In this document: positions 5,356 through 5,781 of the stretch, piece by piece
How positions within the stretch are numbered: position 1 is the first letter of the stretch
Layout: each line of letters opens with the position of its first letter
Source: Bacteroidota bacterium
GTDB lineage: Bacteria; Bacteroidota; Bacteroidia; Chitinophagales; Chitinophagaceae
Direction: 5' to 3'
Length of the DNA: 5,781 nt
Assembly: GCA_021824855.1 (NCBI GenBank)
Contig: JAKAJX010000245.1
Location: forward strand, 1 to 5,781
Made by a program: the position numbers and the translations under genes
The notes under the pieces: model-generated
Databases searched by the model: none
What the model saw: only the letters and a program-made list of their open reading frames with translations
What the model was told of the DNA's origin: nothing

Positions 5356-5781
5356 ATGAAAAAGCTAATAGCCATTTATTGTTTACTACTATTCACCTCT
5401 TATACAAAAGCACAAAAAGTATATGAGTTTAATTCAACTTGCCAACATGCCTATCAAGAAATAACTAAACTAAAATTAAATAATGGATTAGCTTTAATTG
5501 AAAAAGAAAAAAAACAAAATCCTAATAACCTTATTCCAATAATATTAGAAAGTTATGCCGATTTTTTTGAGTTATTTTTTAATGAAGATGCCCAAGAATA
5601 TCATCTTAAAAAGAAAAAAATAGATGAAAGAATAGCACTATTAAAATCGGGTCCAGATTCTTCTCCATTTTATAATTTTTGTTTAAGTGCAGCCTATATT
5701 CATAAAGCAGTTATTGCCATCAAATTTGGGGAAACGTTTACAGCAGGATGGGATATTAAAAAAGCTTATCAATATATCAAA
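5356..5781 (+). CDS. Exported protein of unknown function, N-terminal 142 residues (3' end outside window)
   Basis: The frame from ATG 5356 is open to the window edge without a stop. The first 20 residues form a Sec signal peptide: Lys2-Lys3, a hydrophobic core LIAIYCLLLF (4-13), and a likely signal peptidase I cut after TKA, before Gln20. There is no lipobox cysteine at the cut (Cys9 is inside the core), so a soluble periplasmic or outer-surface protein is expected. The mature part is Lys/Glu-rich and looks all-helical, with segments such as NNGLALIEKEKKQNP and, near the edge, KFGETFTAGWDIKKAYQYIK. These resemble uncharacterised Bacteroidota proteins with tetratricopeptide-like helices, but I recognise this only loosely and assign no function. 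It follows the zinc-ribbon gene on the same strand, with a terminator hairpin in between, so it may be its own unit. Confidence 0.8.
   Translation, partial: MKKLIAIYCLLLFTSYTKAQKVYEFNSTCQHAYQEITKLKLNNGLALIEKEKKQNPNNLIPIILESYADFFELFFNEDAQEYHLKKKKIDERIALLKSGPDSSPFYNFCLSAAYIHKAVIAIKFGETFTAGWDIKKAYQYIK

Overview
The window looks like a piece of a Bacteroidota chromosome. It is AT-rich, its start codons lack Shine-Dalgarno sequences, and the protein features (Nif3 with a PII-like insert, a COG1579 zinc-ribbon protein, futalosine-pathway menaquinone genes, a Bacteroidota-type secreted hypothetical) fit that phylum. Use of the futalosine route rather than the classical Men route points to a lineage such as the Chitinophagales, Cytophagales or relatives, but the sequence alone does not settle the order.

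Layout: (1) 1-1096, plus strand: the 3' end of mqnB (futalosine hydrolase) followed by complete mqnD (1,4-dihydroxy-6-naphthoate synthase), two steps of the same menaquinone pathway. mqnD must start at TTG. (2) 1089-3286, minus strand: a fold-type IV PLP enzyme resembling aminodeoxychorismate lyase, then a class I CPD photolyase 38 bp downstream, probably one transcript. The photolyase 3' end overlaps the mqnD 3' end by 8 bp, tail to tail. (3) 3287-3333: a 47-bp divergent gap that must serve both directions. (4) 3334-5290, plus strand: a three-domain Nif3-family metal protein and a coiled-coil zinc-ribbon protein (COG1579), a pair seen together in many distant bacteria. (5) 5310-5350: a perfect 16-bp hairpin followed by a short T-rich stretch, a strong intrinsic terminator candidate only 10 nt before the next start codon. 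(6) 5356 to the end: the N-terminal part of an exported protein of unknown function.

Most of this is conserved housekeeping DNA. I see no CRISPR array, mobile element, tRNA, rRNA or defence system, and no clear undescribed system. The points most worth a second look are the hairpin right before the exported-protein gene, a possible folate theme linking the lyase-like enzyme, the photolyase and Nif3, the unexplained Nif3/zinc-ribbon partnership, and an Asp where fold-IV enzymes normally carry the Glu that contacts the PLP pyridine nitrogen.
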